DNA from: Lentisphaerae bacterium GWF2_38_69
Lineage (GTDB): Bacteria; Verrucomicrobiota; Lentisphaeria; Victivallales; GWF2-38-69
NCBI GenBank assembly: GCA_001803205.1
Contig: MHBE01000063.1
Span: 1 to 49,577 of the forward strand
Length of the DNA: 49,577 nucleotides
Reading direction: 5' to 3'
This document shows, one piece after another, positions 26,289 through 36,204 of the stretch; position 1 is the stretch's first letter; each line of letters begins with the position of its first letter. The notes beneath the pieces were generated by a model, which ran no database searches, was not told where the DNA came from, and saw only the letters and a list, made by a program, of their open reading frames with translations. Both the position numbers and the translations under genes were made by a program.

Positions 26289-26915
26289 ATGAGTTTTAAA
26301 TTAGTAGAGGATAAAAGTAGAATTTCAACTTATCATTTATTCAGTAAATACATGTTCCCATTTATATCTGTTACCTATGAATTAGACATAACGGATTTGA
26401 TAATTAAGGCTAAAGAGAAAGGATATAAATTCTCGCAATGCTTTAACTTTATTTTAATGCAAGCTTGCAACGATGTAAAAGAATTTAGATATAGGATTAA
26501 AGACGACCGGCTAATAGAATACGACAAAGTTGCCATATCTACTACATCCTTATCAGCAGACCTGCATCTGTCATTTTTATATATTGAATACACTGAAGAT
26601 TTTGAAGTTTTTCTTGAAAGTTTTCGCAGACAGATAGATTCAAAAAATAAAGATATTGCATCTATTGATGATTATCTGGACGCTATTTATACTTCGTGCG
26701 CACCTTGGATAAGTTATACCGGACTAATCACGCCTGTTAAAAACAAAAACTTCTCAATCCCCACGATAACATACGGGAAGTTTTTTCAGCATGATAATGC
26801 AACCAGGATGCCAATAACGATTCAGATCCACCATGGATTGGTTGACGGCTATCATTTAGGTTTGCTAAATACTCAAATATCTAGATACTTAGAATTTTTC
26901 TGTAAAAGGGTGTAG
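26289..26915 (+). CDS. Chloramphenicol acetyltransferase-like protein
   Basis: A 208-residue acyltransferase with the type A CAT fold signatures. IQIHHGLVDGYHLG (HHxxxDG with catalytic H182 and D186) lies near the C-terminus, CAPWISYTGL corresponds to the substrate-binding segment, and FSIPTITYGKFF precedes the active site. CAT enzymes move acetyl from acetyl-CoA to the antibiotic's hydroxyl, but many chromosomal relatives have untested substrates, so resistance is not proven. GGAGG lies 10 bases before the ATG. The gene appears more AT-rich than argG and could be acquired. It is followed by its own terminator. Confidence 0.85.
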   Translation: MSFKLVEDKSRISTYHLFSKYMFPFISVTYELDITDLIIKAKEKGYKFSQCFNFILMQACNDVKEFRYRIKDDRLIEYDKVAISTTSLSADLHLSFLYIEYTEDFEVFLESFRRQIDSKNKDIASIDDYLDAIYTSCAPWISYTGLITPVKNKNFSIPTITYGKFFQHDNATRMPITIQIHHGLVDGYHLGLLNTQISRYLEFFCKRV

Positions 26916-26938
26916 CTTGTTTTTAAAACTATCAAGAA

Positions 26939-26971
26939 ATTAAGGCCTGCGATTGCAGTCCTTAATATTTT
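26939..26971 (+). terminator. Terminator after the CAT-like gene
   Basis: ATTAAGG (26939-26945) and CCTTAAT (26960-26966), extended by CTGC/GCAG inside with one C-T mismatch and a GATT loop, form a hairpin followed by ATTTTA. It also overlaps the end of the acid phosphatase relic on the other strand. Confidence 0.65.
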
Positions 26972-27065
26972 ATGGAACATAGTAAAAAGGGGTGGGATAT
27001 TTAAAGCAATGTTCGGCATATCCTCCCTCAAAATCGCTTAGTTGATCCCCAATATTGATAATTAT
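26970..27065 (-). pseudogene. 3' relic of a tandem acid phosphatase copy
   Basis: Read on the minus strand these 96 bases encode 31 residues plus TAA that match the C-terminus of the adjacent HAD acid phosphatase at about 23 of 31 positions (for example NIGDQLSDFEGGYAEHC against NIGDQYSDLNGGYADKC). It begins exactly at the stop codon of the intact gene. There is no start codon or 5' part. The simplest reading is that two tandem paralogues once stood here and all but the tail of the downstream one was deleted. Confidence 0.85.
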
Positions 27066-27802
27066 TAAGGAATGTAATAAAATGGATTGGGATACTTGAA
27101 ACATTTGTCGGCATATCCTCCATTCAGGTCGCTGTACTGATCGCCGATATTCAGGATAATTCTATAACCATCCTGTTCAATTTTAGATCTCAGTGGAGCT
27201 TTAAAATCAACCATGCTGGCTGAAGGTTTAAAATCGTCAGGTTTCAAAATTAATTGAGTCCATCCGTAATAACCAACAGATTTTAGATTCTCTACAGTCG
27301 CTTCTCTCTGATTCTCATGTCTTCCACTTATAAAAAATACTGCTACATTTTGAGCTTTTGCCTGGTCGAAAAGAGCCAAAGAAGGTTTTATAACTGTACC
27401 TTTTTCTGACATTACAAAGTCATTGAATATATTAGGATTAAACCCAAAATCCATTTTGAGTTCTACAGGATAATTGGAAAGGGATGTCTCATCTATATCA
27501 AAAACTATTGCAAGTTTTCCAGGAGTATCTTTGCAGCTCTTAAGATAATCCATTGCTTTTTCCCCGACCTGATTCATAGCTTGTTCATAGCCACCTGAGC
27601 TATAATATGCCTCTACTTGCTGTTTCGCATTATAAATATTCAGTGGCTCAGCATAAGTCGAAGTAACTATTTCTGAAGACGCAGTATAATCTCTTGCCTT
27701 AGAAAATGGACACCACGAAGGTCTAGTTGAGCAACTTGAAAGAACAGCTATTCCAATGACTATCGCAACTAATCTAAGCATTGTAATTTTTATGGAGCTC
27801 AT
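27065..27802 (-). CDS. Acid phosphatase lipoprotein, HAD subfamily IIIB
   Basis: Lipoprotein with a HAD phosphatase domain of the class B / e(P4)-like type, expected to remove phosphate from nucleotides or other monoesters outside the inner membrane. The signal ends in SSC (lipid C24 counting from M at 27802). Catalytic motif I is FDIDETS, motif II FFISGRHE, motif III lysine lies in DFKAPLRSK and motif IV is NIGDQYSD. I choose the ATG at 27802 because AAAGGA lies 6 bases upstream; another ATG two codons earlier overlaps it. It is 54 bp downstream of nrdJ on the same strand. A relic of a second copy follows. Confidence 0.9.
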   Translation of the reverse strand: MSSIKITMLRLVAIVIGIAVLSSCSTRPSWCPFSKARDYTASSEIVTSTYAEPLNIYNAKQQVEAYYSSGGYEQAMNQVGEKAMDYLKSCKDTPGKLAIVFDIDETSLSNYPVELKMDFGFNPNIFNDFVMSEKGTVIKPSLALFDQAKAQNVAVFFISGRHENQREATVENLKSVGYYGWTQLILKPDDFKPSASMVDFKAPLRSKIEQDGYRIILNIGDQYSDLNGGYADKCFKYPNPFYYIP

Positions 27803-27862
27803 ATTCATTCCTTTTATCGTTTTATTTTATATCATTAATATCTTACAAATATAAAACTTATA

Positions 27863-30139
27863 TTAATTACACTTGCTGTAATCGCAAGAAAGACATTTCA
27901 GGCAGTTTTCCTGATTAATAAGTGTCTTTTCATTGCACATCGGGCATATCATGGCTTCAGAATTTGGAGTGTGTTCATCTTTTTCCATACTTTCTTTTTT
28001 CTTCTGGAGAAGAGCTTTAGATTCGAGAAGCCCTATTTTATCAAGGTGCTGCTCAATAGTTCTGCCAATATCAGCAGCCAGAGAAGGGATATATTTCCCT
28101 TCGCTGTAGTATCCTCCGCTAGGATCATAAATACTTTTAAGTTCCTTTACAAGGAATGAAGGGTTTTCCTGATTTCTGAATACTGCGGAAATCAACCTTG
28201 TCATAGCTACAATCCAACTGAAATGCTGTAGATTTTTTGTATTGATAAATAGTTCATAAGGTCTAATAGTACCGTCTTCCTGAACTACATCATTAATTGT
28301 TATATAAAGTGCTTCTGCAGATAGAGGAGTTTTAATCCTATAAGTTGTCCCGCTCAGTGCTTTTGGTCTGGAAATACCGTTAAGATTTTCTTTTGGTTTT
28401 TCCTTTTTTTCATCTTCTTTCTTTATAAGTACGCCTGTTATATACTTTGAAGGTCTGAAAGTCGTGCACCCTTTGCATCCTTTTTTGTAAGCCTGCATAT
28501 AGATGTTTTTAAATTTATCAAAGGGATAATCTACAGGAATATTAATTGTTTTTGATATGGAACTATCTACATACTTCTGGAGAACGCTCTGGATTTCTAA
28601 ATGTTCAAGCGGTTCTATGTCGCTTGCAGACAGGAAATAGTCAGGAAGTTCTTTGTCATCGAGCACTTCAAAACCTTTGGATTTTAGATATTCTTTGTAA
28701 GCGTAATCCATCACTTCTACTTCTGAAACATCCTTTTCAGTTGTATTTCTTATTTTCCTCTTATAGTGGAACGCAAAAACAGGTTCCAGTCCGCTAGAAA
28801 CATTGCCTGCGAGTAAACTTATAGTTCCGGTTGGAGCAATAGAAGTCAAATGAGAATTTCTTATCCCATGTAGCTTTATCTCTTCCTGAAGTTCTTGAGG
28901 CAAAGTTTTGACAAAGGTTCCATGTGGGTATTTGTCAGGATCAAAGAGAGGGAATGCGCCTTTTTCTTTGGAAAGCTCAACACTTGCTTCATATGCTGAA
29001 TAAGTAATAGTTTGCATAAGTCTTTCGGAAATCTTAATGGATTCGGTTGAACCGTATTTTATTTTCATAAAAAGGAACATATCTGCAAGTCCTGTTATAC
29101 CAAGACCTATTCTGCGTTTTGATGAAGCTTCCTGTTTTTGCTGTGGGAGTGGGTAATTGCTCAAATCAATAACATTGTCCAGCATTCTAACTGCAATCTT
29201 TGTTACTTTAGCAATCTCATCGTAATTAAGATCAGCGTTGCTCTTGAAGGTATTTTTAACGAACCTGGTCAAATTTATAGAACCAAGAAGGCATGCTCCG
29301 AAGGAAGGGAGAGGCTGTTCTCCGCAAGGATTTGTGGCTCTGATTTGTTCGCAATAATACAAATTATTCATCTTATTTATCTTATCTATTAGGATAAAAC
29401 CAGGCTCTGCAAAGTCATAAGTTGACTTCATAATAAGATCCCAGAGGTCAGCAGCCTTTATTGTCTTATAGACTTTTCCGTCAAAAACCAATTCCCATGT
29501 TTCGTTATTGATAACGGCTTTTAGGAATTTTTCTGTTATTCCGACTGAAAGGTTGAACATCCTGAATTTTTCACTGTCTCTCTTGGATGTAATAAATTCT
29601 TCGATGTCAGGGTGATCGCATCTCATTACTCCCATCTGGGCTCCGCGCCTCTGGCCTGCGCTCATAATAGTTTTGCATGTAGCATCAAGAACCTGCATGA
29701 AACTAATTGGGCCTGAAGCTAATGCTCCGCATCCTTTTATAGTAGTTCCTGAAGGCCTGATTGTTGAAAAATCAAAACCTACTCCGCCGCCTTGTTTTTG
29801 AGTCAAAGCAGCATTCTTAACTGTATCGAATATTCCTTCAATAGAGTCTTCTATATCATTCATTACATAGCAATTAAACATTGTAACACTATCCATCTGT
29901 GTCCCGGCATTGGCTATAATTCTTCCGGCAGGAAGGAATTTAAAATCAGCAAGAATAGAATAGAATTTTTCTTCCCAGTACTTGGGGTCGCTTTCATTCT
30001 GGGCAAGAGCTATTGCCACTCTTCTCCATGTATCTTCATAGCACGAATCTCCCTTGCAGAAATTATTACCATTAAAACGGTATTTTTTATTCCATATTTC
30101 GTGCGCAATATCGACTATATTTTCAGTGTGCTTCGTCAT
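27863..30139 (-). CDS. nrdJ: Adenosylcobalamin-dependent ribonucleotide reductase (class II)
   Basis: Makes deoxyribonucleotides using a cobalamin-generated radical, without oxygen. The reductase core shows MFNCYVMNDI (redox cysteine), KQGGGVGFDFSTIRPSG, NPCGEQPLPSFGACLLGS (radical cysteine) and SIAPTGTISLLAGNVSSG. After residue 590 comes a domain beginning ALSGTTYRIKTPL, and the protein ends in a Cys-rich tail (CPMCNEKTL...CLKCLSCDYSKC), a small zinc ribbon likely involved in redox transfer. The 758-residue length is typical of the long NrdJ form. No cobalamin riboswitch is visible in the short upstream gap. Class II enzymes work with or without oxygen. Confidence 0.96.
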   Translation of the reverse strand: MTKHTENIVDIAHEIWNKKYRFNGNNFCKGDSCYEDTWRRVAIALAQNESDPKYWEEKFYSILADFKFLPAGRIIANAGTQMDSVTMFNCYVMNDIEDSIEGIFDTVKNAALTQKQGGGVGFDFSTIRPSGTTIKGCGALASGPISFMQVLDATCKTIMSAGQRRGAQMGVMRCDHPDIEEFITSKRDSEKFRMFNLSVGITEKFLKAVINNETWELVFDGKVYKTIKAADLWDLIMKSTYDFAEPGFILIDKINKMNNLYYCEQIRATNPCGEQPLPSFGACLLGSINLTRFVKNTFKSNADLNYDEIAKVTKIAVRMLDNVIDLSNYPLPQQKQEASSKRRIGLGITGLADMFLFMKIKYGSTESIKISERLMQTITYSAYEASVELSKEKGAFPLFDPDKYPHGTFVKTLPQELQEEIKLHGIRNSHLTSIAPTGTISLLAGNVSSGLEPVFAFHYKRKIRNTTEKDVSEVEVMDYAYKEYLKSKGFEVLDDKELPDYFLSASDIEPLEHLEIQSVLQKYVDSSISKTINIPVDYPFDKFKNIYMQAYKKGCKGCTTFRPSKYITGVLIKKEDEKKEKPKENLNGISRPKALSGTTYRIKTPLSAEALYITINDVVQEDGTIRPYELFINTKNLQHFSWIVAMTRLISAVFRNQENPSFLVKELKSIYDPSGGYYSEGKYIPSLAADIGRTIEQHLDKIGLLESKALLQKKKESMEKDEHTPNSEAMICPMCNEKTLINQENCLKCLSCDYSKCN

Positions 30140-30295
30140 TTTCTCCTCGTAAATATTTAAAAGGTTCTACTACTTGAAATAAGATTCTATTCACTTTAAA
30201 ATTGGTTTCAATAGCCAGTCTTCACTTTTGATTTGAGGCTGATTATTCAGAATATTTTAAGTTCCATAAATTTACATTATAAGGATTTTTTAGAA

Positions 30296-30790
30296 ATGTT
30301 AAAACTTTTTTTACTTAGACATGCAAAATCCAGCTGGGATGATATTTCATTTATAGATATCGAAAGGCCATTGGGAAAACGAGGGCTTAAAGACGCTCCC
30401 AATATGGGCAAATATTTTATTAAAGATCATAAAAAACCTCATATAATAATATCAAGTCCAGCCAGAAGGGCAAGAGAAACTGCCGAGCTCTTTTCTGATA
30501 CTATTGAATATAAATTGGATAAAATCCATTACGATCAGCAAATTTATGAAGCATCACTTGATGAGCTTATGCATCTCATTCACAAAATTGATGATGCTTT
30601 TGAAAAGGTTATGCTTGTAGGACATAATCCAGGTTTTACAGATTTGGCGAACCATCTGACTAGTGAAACACATATAGATAATATTCCTACATGTGGATTA
30701 TTTGCCGTTGGCTTTGATGTAAAATCATGGAAAAAAATAGAACCAGGCAAAGGTGTATTTCTATTTTTTGATTATCCAAAAAAGCATTAG
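30296..30790 (+). CDS. SixA-like histidine phosphatase
   Basis: A 164-residue histidine-phosphatase superfamily member. The nucleophile loop LRHAKSSWDD (R8, H9) near the N-terminus, SSPARRARETAELF, and VGHNPGF complete the active site. The short single-domain form matches SixA, which removes phosphate from phospho-histidine of signalling or phosphotransfer proteins. The ATG at 30296 is supported by AAGGATT 9 bases upstream; a TTG start 21 codons earlier lacks one. It stands between divergent nrdJ and convergent leuS. Confidence 0.88.
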   Translation: MLKLFLLRHAKSSWDDISFIDIERPLGKRGLKDAPNMGKYFIKDHKKPHIIISSPARRARETAELFSDTIEYKLDKIHYDQQIYEASLDELMHLIHKIDDAFEKVMLVGHNPGFTDLANHLTSETHIDNIPTCGLFAVGFDVKSWKKIEPGKGVFLFFDYPKKH

Positions 30791-30819
30791 AACTCTTGTT
30801 AGTAATCCAACACCAAGAG

Positions 30820-33384
30820 TTAAATAACGATATTTACCAGGCGGCTCTTTACACAGATTATTTTGCGTATCGCCTTTCCTTTTATAAGCTCAGCGATAAT
30901 TGAATTTTCCAAAGCTTTTGCTTTGGTGGCCTCTTCATCGCTATCAGAGGAAATCATAATTCTTACTTTCGGTTTACCTGAAATCTGGACAAGTATTTCA
31001 ACTTCATCTTCCTTAAGATACTCTTCTTTGCATTCAGGCCATTTTTCATAAACTATCGTGCCATTTTCATGCCCGAGAAATTCCCACATTTCTTCAGCAA
31101 TGTGAGGAGCCAGCGGAGAAAGAAGTTTTATAAAAGTCTCAGCGGCTTCCCTTGATAGAATGTTATCCTTACTGAATTCATTTATGAAAATCATCAGCGC
31201 ACTAATAGCTGTGTTAAAATTCAATGTTGAAATATCATTTGTAACTTTTTTAATAGTCTGGTGCAATGTCGAAAGCTGCTTTCTATTCAGCTGAAAATCT
31301 TTTATTTCTGATTCACAAATCATTCTCCAGGATTTTTTTAAAAACCTGAAAACGCCCTCTACTCCCAAGGTATTCCATGGTTTTGTAGCTTCCAGAGGCC
31401 CCATGAACATTTCGTACAGCCTCATACTGTCGGCTCCATACACTTTAATAACATCATCGGGATTAACTACATTTTTCAGGGACTTTGACATCTTAGCCGG
31501 AAATTCTATAAGCTCGTCCCCATTTTCCCTGTTATAAAACTTTCCATCTTTTATCTCAATTTTATCTCCGGGAACAAGAGCTCCTCGCGGATCTTTATAT
31601 GAAAGGCCAAGAATCATGCCCTGATTAACCAGTTTAAGAAAAGGCTCATCAGTTGAAACCAGCCCAAGGTCGAATAGAACTTTGTGCCAAAATCTCGAAT
31701 AGAGAAGATGGAGTACGGCGTGTTCAGCGCCTCCTACATAAAGATCAACAGGCATCCAGTATTTTTCCTTCTTTGGATCCCATGCAGCTTTTTTATTCAA
31801 CGGGTCAATAAATCTCAGATAATACCAGCATGAACCTGCCCACTGCGGCATAGTGTTAGTCTCTCTTCGGCCTTTCATTCCTGTTTCAGGATCAATGTAT
31901 TCAAGCCATTCTCCAGCATTGGCTAAAGGTGATTCGCCTGAGCCTGAAGGTTTAAAATTATCCACTTGTGGCAGTTTAAGAGGAATCTCATTTTCTGAAA
32001 GGAGTTTGATGCTTCCGTCTTCCATATGAACAACTGGGAAAGGTTCGCCCCAGTATCTCTGGCGGCTAAAAAGCCAGTCTCTGAGTTTATAGTTGGTTTT
32101 GCCTTCCCCTATTCCTTTGTTTTCCAGCCACTTGATTGTCCTGGATATTGCCTCATTAACTCCTAATCCGTTAATATCAAGCCCTTCGCTGTTTGCAGAA
32201 TTTATGCCTGTTCCATCCCCAAACCAGCACAATTTGCCCTCAAGCACATCCTGTATTTTTATATTCTTCTCTTCTACCTGTTTTTCTGTAGGTTTGATAA
32301 CGCAAAATACCGGGATATTAAATTTTTTGGCAAATTCAAAATCCCTCTCATCATGCGACGGAACAGCCATAATTGCACCAGTTCCATAAGAAACCAAAAC
32401 ATAGTCTGCAATCCAGACAGGAATTCTTTTTCCATTTACAGGATTAACAGCATATGCACCCGTGAAGACTCCTGTTTTTTCCTTGTTGAGAGAAGTTCTA
32501 TCAAGATCACTCATCCTCGAACTCTTTTCAATATAAGCTTCTACCTCATTCTTGTAAGAGTCAGTTGTTATAGTTCTTACAAGTCTGTGTTCCGGAGAAA
32601 GAACCATATATGTGGCTCCAAAGAGCGTGTCTGGCCTTGTCGTGTATATCTCAATTTTCTCCAGAGAATCGGAAACCTTAAATACTACATTAGCGCCAAT
32701 AGACTTGCCAATCCAGTTTCTCTGCATCTCTTTTATCCCATCAGGCCAATCAAGTTTATCCAATCCTTCAAGAAGCCTTTCAGCATATTCAGTGATCTTA
32801 AACATCCACTGTTTCATAGGCTTACGAATCACATCGTGCCCCCCTCTCTCGCTTTTGCCGTCTATAACTTCTTCATTGGCCAGTACGGTGCCCAGAGCAG
32901 GACACCAATTGACAGGGACTTCGTCAAGATATGCCAGGCCTTTTCTGTAAAGCTGAATAAAGATCCATTGAGTCCATTTGTAGTATTCGATATCTGTAGT
33001 ACTTAGTTCGCGGTCCCAATCATAACTGAAACCAAGGGATCGAATCTGCTTTTTGAAAGTCTCTATGTTTTTCTTTGTTGTAATTGACGGGTGAGTGCCT
33101 GTCTCTACTGCATATTGCTCAGCAGGAAGGCCGAAAGCATCCCAACCCATCGGATGAAGAACATTGAATCCATTCATTCTTTTAAATCGGCAAACAATAT
33201 CTGTAGCTGTATAGCCTTCAGGGTGGCCTACATGAAGACCGGCTCCGCTTGGATAGGGAAACATATCCAAAACATAGTATTTGGGTTTATCAGAAAAATC
33301 TGTTGCCTTGAATGTTTTATTTTTTACCCAATAGTCTTGCCATTTTTTTTCAATTGCCTTAAAGTCGTAATCCCTATATTGCAT
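30820..33384 (-). CDS. leuS: Leucyl-tRNA synthetase
   Basis: Class I synthetase charging tRNA-Leu, with an editing domain. The HVGH (51-54) ATP motif sits in [20 protein letters not shown]. The CP1 editing domain includes [25 protein letters not shown] is near residue 630 in [15 protein letters not shown], and the anticodon and C-terminal domains are complete. The 854-residue length is normal. A GAAGG sequence lies about 10 bases before the ATG. It probably shares transcription with the 5'-nucleotidase gene encoded beyond 33470, which lies upstream on the same strand. Confidence 0.97.
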   Translation of the reverse strand: MQYRDYDFKAIEKKWQDYWVKNKTFKATDFSDKPKYYVLDMFPYPSGAGLHVGHPEGYTATDIVCRFKRMNGFNVLHPMGWDAFGLPAEQYAVETGTHPSITTKKNIETFKKQIRSLGFSYDWDRELSTTDIEYYKWTQWIFIQLYRKGLAYLDEVPVNWCPALGTVLANEEVIDGKSERGGHDVIRKPMKQWMFKITEYAERLLEGLDKLDWPDGIKEMQRNWIGKSIGANVVFKVSDSLEKIEIYTTRPDTLFGATYMVLSPEHRLVRTITTDSYKNEVEAYIEKSSRMSDLDRTSLNKEKTGVFTGAYAVNPVNGKRIPVWIADYVLVSYGTGAIMAVPSHDERDFEFAKKFNIPVFCVIKPTEKQVEEKNIKIQDVLEGKLCWFGDGTGINSANSEGLDINGLGVNEAISRTIKWLENKGIGEGKTNYKLRDWLFSRQRYWGEPFPVVHMEDGSIKLLSENEIPLKLPQVDNFKPSGSGESPLANAGEWLEYIDPETGMKGRRETNTMPQWAGSCWYYLRFIDPLNKKAAWDPKKEKYWMPVDLYVGGAEHAVLHLLYSRFWHKVLFDLGLVSTDEPFLKLVNQGMILGLSYKDPRGALVPGDKIEIKDGKFYNRENGDELIEFPAKMSKSLKNVVNPDDVIKVYGADSMRLYEMFMGPLEATKPWNTLGVEGVFRFLKKSWRMICESEIKDFQLNRKQLSTLHQTIKKVTNDISTLNFNTAISALMIFINEFSKDNILSREAAETFIKLLSPLAPHIAEEMWEFLGHENGTIVYEKWPECKEEYLKEDEVEILVQISGKPKVRIMISSDSDEEATKAKALENSIIAELIKGKAIRKIICVKSRLVNIVI

Positions 33385-33469
33385 TGCATCGCCTTCATGG
33401 TTTTAGTTTTTCGTAAATTTAACAGGATAAACTAGCATAGTAATATAATTATTAAAATCACCTTTGCTG

Positions 33470-34894
33470 CTAAGGTTGCTTCTTAGCCTGAAATTTCTGA
33501 ATGATGAATTCGATAAACCCTTCTCTTACTGTTTTCTTTGAATTACTGTATTTTGAATCTTTCTGTTCAGCGATATGCCTTATATCTGGAAATTTAATTG
33601 TCGGGTATTCAATATAATAAGAGGGAATTGCTAGCTTGATTCGATGCTTACTTTGAAGTTCTTCGGGGAATGTTAATCCTAATATTTTTCCCTTTTTTGA
33701 AACCTGAAATTTAAATCCGTCCCAATAGACTTTTTTATATTTCCCCTTTTTCCTTTTAAATAAGTCTTCAAGAATAATTTTAAGTTCATCTTTTGTTATA
33801 TACATATTAGAAACATAATCTTCATGACTAATAAAATCGTAAACATCTCTGAGGTCAATATTCCCTGCGACTTTATCTGTTCTCTGGCTTAATCCGAATA
33901 TCGCCACATCACTTTGAGTATTTACTTTCATCGATTCGGCAATTAGAAAACCGCCTTCAATTGCCTCCTTCGAATTGATATAAGCAACTTTTTCTTCTCC
34001 TTCTCTGTTGATTGCATCCAATTGAGGTGAGATTTTTGATTCAAGATTTTTATCGTTTGGATATTCCTTAACGGAAATAAGTTTTGATTTTATTTCTATT
34101 TTTCCGCTTTTGGTATTTTTAGTGATATCGATTCTGCCAAGATATTCTCCTTTATAGCCTGCTTGAAAGAAGTATGCGTTGTTAAAAAGTCTCTTCCCGT
34201 CAATATCTTCGTGAGTATGACCTCCTAAAATAATATCAATTTGTGGAAATCTTTTTAACTCTTTGCTCATCATCCATTTTTTATTATAAAGTCCGCCATG
34301 GACTGCTAAAACAATCACATCAGGATCAGTTTTCAAAACTTTGGTCATAATTTTATCTAGCGAAGGACTCAAAGGTAAAGTTCTGAAAGCAGCATAAGGA
34401 GTGATAATTTCAGAATTATTTATAAAAGGAAAAGTAGCTCCTATCAATGCTATTTTAAGATTATTTATTTTCACTATGGCATATGATTGATATGGTTTGC
34501 TTCCCGTATGAACTGTCTCTATATTTGATGCCAATACTGTTCCTTTGAATTCAGATGCTCTTTGCTGAAAAAGATCAAACCCGTAATCGAAATCATGATT
34601 CCCGGGAATCCAGAAATCATATCCAATCAAATTCATAATTTCGATTATAATACTCCCTCTGGTTTGAGCTGATTCATAACTTCCCTGAAGAGTATCTCCA
34701 CAATCAATTAAAAGTATCTTCTCTTTCCCCTCTTTGGATTCCTGTTCCTTTACCGCGCTTGCAAGTTTAAGAAGGCCTCCTTCCTCAGAAGTTATATTTC
34801 CATGTATATCAGTAGTAAATAGCAAAACAGCATCAGAAGCAACAAGAAGAACCGACAGTAAAAAACAGAGGCAAAATATAATATTCTTCAGCAT
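33470..34894 (-). CDS. Exported 5'-nucleotidase / metallophosphoesterase
   Basis: Secreted calcineurin-like phosphoesterase of the UDP-sugar hydrolase/5'-nucleotidase family, which releases nucleosides from nucleotides in the periplasm. A hydrophobic signal peptide (MLKNIIFCLCFLLSVLLVAS) precedes FTTDIHGN, LIDCGDTLQG, GNHDFDYG, AVHGG and GGHTHED, the five di-metal motifs. Residues after about 300 form the nucleotide-specificity domain. The 474 residues are a little shorter than E. coli UshA. It lies upstream of leuS on the same strand with an 85-bp gap. Nucleosides it makes could feed adenosine deaminase. Confidence 0.9.
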   Translation of the reverse strand: MLKNIIFCLCFLLSVLLVASDAVLLFTTDIHGNITSEEGGLLKLASAVKEQESKEGKEKILLIDCGDTLQGSYESAQTRGSIIIEIMNLIGYDFWIPGNHDFDYGFDLFQQRASEFKGTVLASNIETVHTGSKPYQSYAIVKINNLKIALIGATFPFINNSEIITPYAAFRTLPLSPSLDKIMTKVLKTDPDVIVLAVHGGLYNKKWMMSKELKRFPQIDIILGGHTHEDIDGKRLFNNAYFFQAGYKGEYLGRIDITKNTKSGKIEIKSKLISVKEYPNDKNLESKISPQLDAINREGEEKVAYINSKEAIEGGFLIAESMKVNTQSDVAIFGLSQRTDKVAGNIDLRDVYDFISHEDYVSNMYITKDELKIILEDLFKRKKGKYKKVYWDGFKFQVSKKGKILGLTFPEELQSKHRIKLAIPSYYIEYPTIKFPDIRHIAEQKDSKYSNSKKTVREGFIEFIIQKFQAKKQP

Positions 34895-35057
34895 AAACTT
34901 TAAGTTGTTAAATTATTTCCTTATTATAGTTATGGCTCTAGTCAGGCTTTTTTAAAAGCGTTGAGGAAAACCAATTTGATTATTGTCAAAAAGTTGCCAT
35001 ATTAAACAGCTTATTTGTAATATTTAAATATAATCTTACTTATTTTAGGAGACAACA

Positions 35058-35213
35058 ATGGCCAGACATCCCAGCTTAAAAGGCAGCACAAAGATAATTA
35101 AAAAAAGAAATGTGCTTAAGCGTTACGAAAGAATCGATGTAATGATCAAAGAAGATAAATGGAAGGAAGGCGACAAAGCTTTGGGTATTCCAAAAACGAA
35201 GGTTGTTCAGTAA
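35058..35213 (+). CDS. Small basic protein of the PVC type (TIGR04137-like)
   Basis: A 51-residue very basic protein starting MARHPSLKGSTKIIKKRNVL and ending in LGIPKTKVVQ. It matches my recollection of the Chlamydiae/Verrucomicrobia small basic protein family (MSQHPSLRGS-type start, KRNVLKRFER, WKEG, GLPKTK), thought to be a ribosome-associated protein. The AGGAG ribosome site 6 bases before the ATG is strong, and a strong terminator follows, so it is a one-gene transcript. It lies in an otherwise unexplained gap and is below usual ORF-length cutoffs. It is a good lineage marker. Confidence 0.9.
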   Translation: MARHPSLKGSTKIIKKRNVLKRYERIDVMIKEDKWKEGDKALGIPKTKVVQ

Positions 35214-35227
35214 ATTCATCTAGTTAG

Positions 35228-35256
35228 GGCCGGCAAAATTTGCCGGCCTTAATTTT
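35228..35256 (+). terminator. Intrinsic terminator after the small basic protein gene
   Basis: GGCCGGCA and TGCCGGCC pair over 8 bases (10 with A/T) around a short A-rich loop, followed by TTAATTTTTA. It lies 15 bp after the stop codon and is one of the strongest hairpins in the window. Confidence 0.9.
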
Positions 35257-35337
35257 TATCTTAAATACCTATAGCCTTTTATTTACAGTTTGTTATAATT
35301 TCAAAAAGCCATCAATATTTATTTAAATTGGAAGTTT

Positions 35338-36177
35338 ATGAACATATATGAAAATATCTTATCTCTACAAAGAGATAACAATCCGTTTGTTCTGATAACA
35401 GTAGTTGCTAAAGAAGGGCATGGCCCTCAAGTTTCAGGCGCTAAAATGTGTGTTCTTGAAGATGGTAAAATTTTCGGCACTATTGGAGGAGGCGCTTTGG
35501 AGTTTCTGGCTATCAAAGAAGCTGTTTCAATAATCAAGAACCACAAACCATCCGTTTTACAAAAATATATACTTGGAGAAGATAATAAAGTTATTGATGC
35601 TGTCTCTACCGGTATGATATGTGGAGGAAGCATCACACTTTTCTTTGAGGTTAATGGATCAAAGGAAAATATTTTCATATTTGGAGCAGGGCATATTGGA
35701 CAGGCATTAGCTTATCATTTGAATAACTTGAACTTTCGAGTAACTGTCATTGATAGCCGTAAAGAATATGAGAATTCTTGTGAAAAATATGCTCACAAGA
35801 TAGTTATTGAAGACTATAATACAGCCTTGTCAACTTCCAGAATACCGAGCAATAGTTTTTTTGTAATTGCCACACACTCTCATGAAATGGATTTTATCCT
35901 CCTTAAAAGAATATGTTCTTCAGATTGGAATCCCAAATATATTGGCGCTATAGCCTCAAAGAAAAAATCTGAATCTGTCATTAAGCGCCTGGCTGCAGAA
36001 TTAAACGGTAAAAATATTCCCTGGGACAGGATTTACTGTCCAATCGGCCTGAAAATTGGAGGTACAACTCCTCACGAAATAGCAATTTCAATAGTATCTG
36101 AAATACAGTCAATTCAATATGCAAAGGAAGGAAACTTCCATGCAAAAGGTAATTATAAAACGATTTTATCAATTTAA
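35338..36177 (+). CDS. XdhC-family molybdenum/tungsten cofactor chaperone-like protein
   Basis: A 279-residue XdhC/CoxI-family protein. The N-terminal domain has VAKEGHGPQVSGAKM and GTIGGGALEFLA. The C-terminal Rossmann domain carries FGAGHIGQALAYHL and ends with IGLKIGGTTPHEIAISI. XdhC proteins bind and sulfurate molybdopterin cofactor for hydroxylase-type enzymes. No molybdenum hydroxylase is nearby; instead the GAPOR-like tungsten enzyme starts 27 bp downstream on the same strand, so a role in its cofactor handling is plausible but unproven. GGAAG precedes the ATG. Confidence 0.85.
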   Translation: MNIYENILSLQRDNNPFVLITVVAKEGHGPQVSGAKMCVLEDGKIFGTIGGGALEFLAIKEAVSIIKNHKPSVLQKYILGEDNKVIDAVSTGMICGGSITLFFEVNGSKENIFIFGAGHIGQALAYHLNNLNFRVTVIDSRKEYENSCEKYAHKIVIEDYNTALSTSRIPSNSFFVIATHSHEMDFILLKRICSSDWNPKYIGAIASKKKSESVIKRLAAELNGKNIPWDRIYCPIGLKIGGTTPHEIAISIVSEIQSIQYAKEGNFHAKGNYKTILSI

Positions 36178-36204
36178 ATAATAATTCTAAGAGCGAGGCA
36201 AATA

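Noticed and set aside
30140-30295. Cobalamin riboswitch for nrdJ
   Set aside because: The gap is too short and shows no recognisable cobalamin-box structure.
32353-33006. 217-residue plus-strand frame
   Set aside because: It is antisense to leuS, which has all synthetase motifs.
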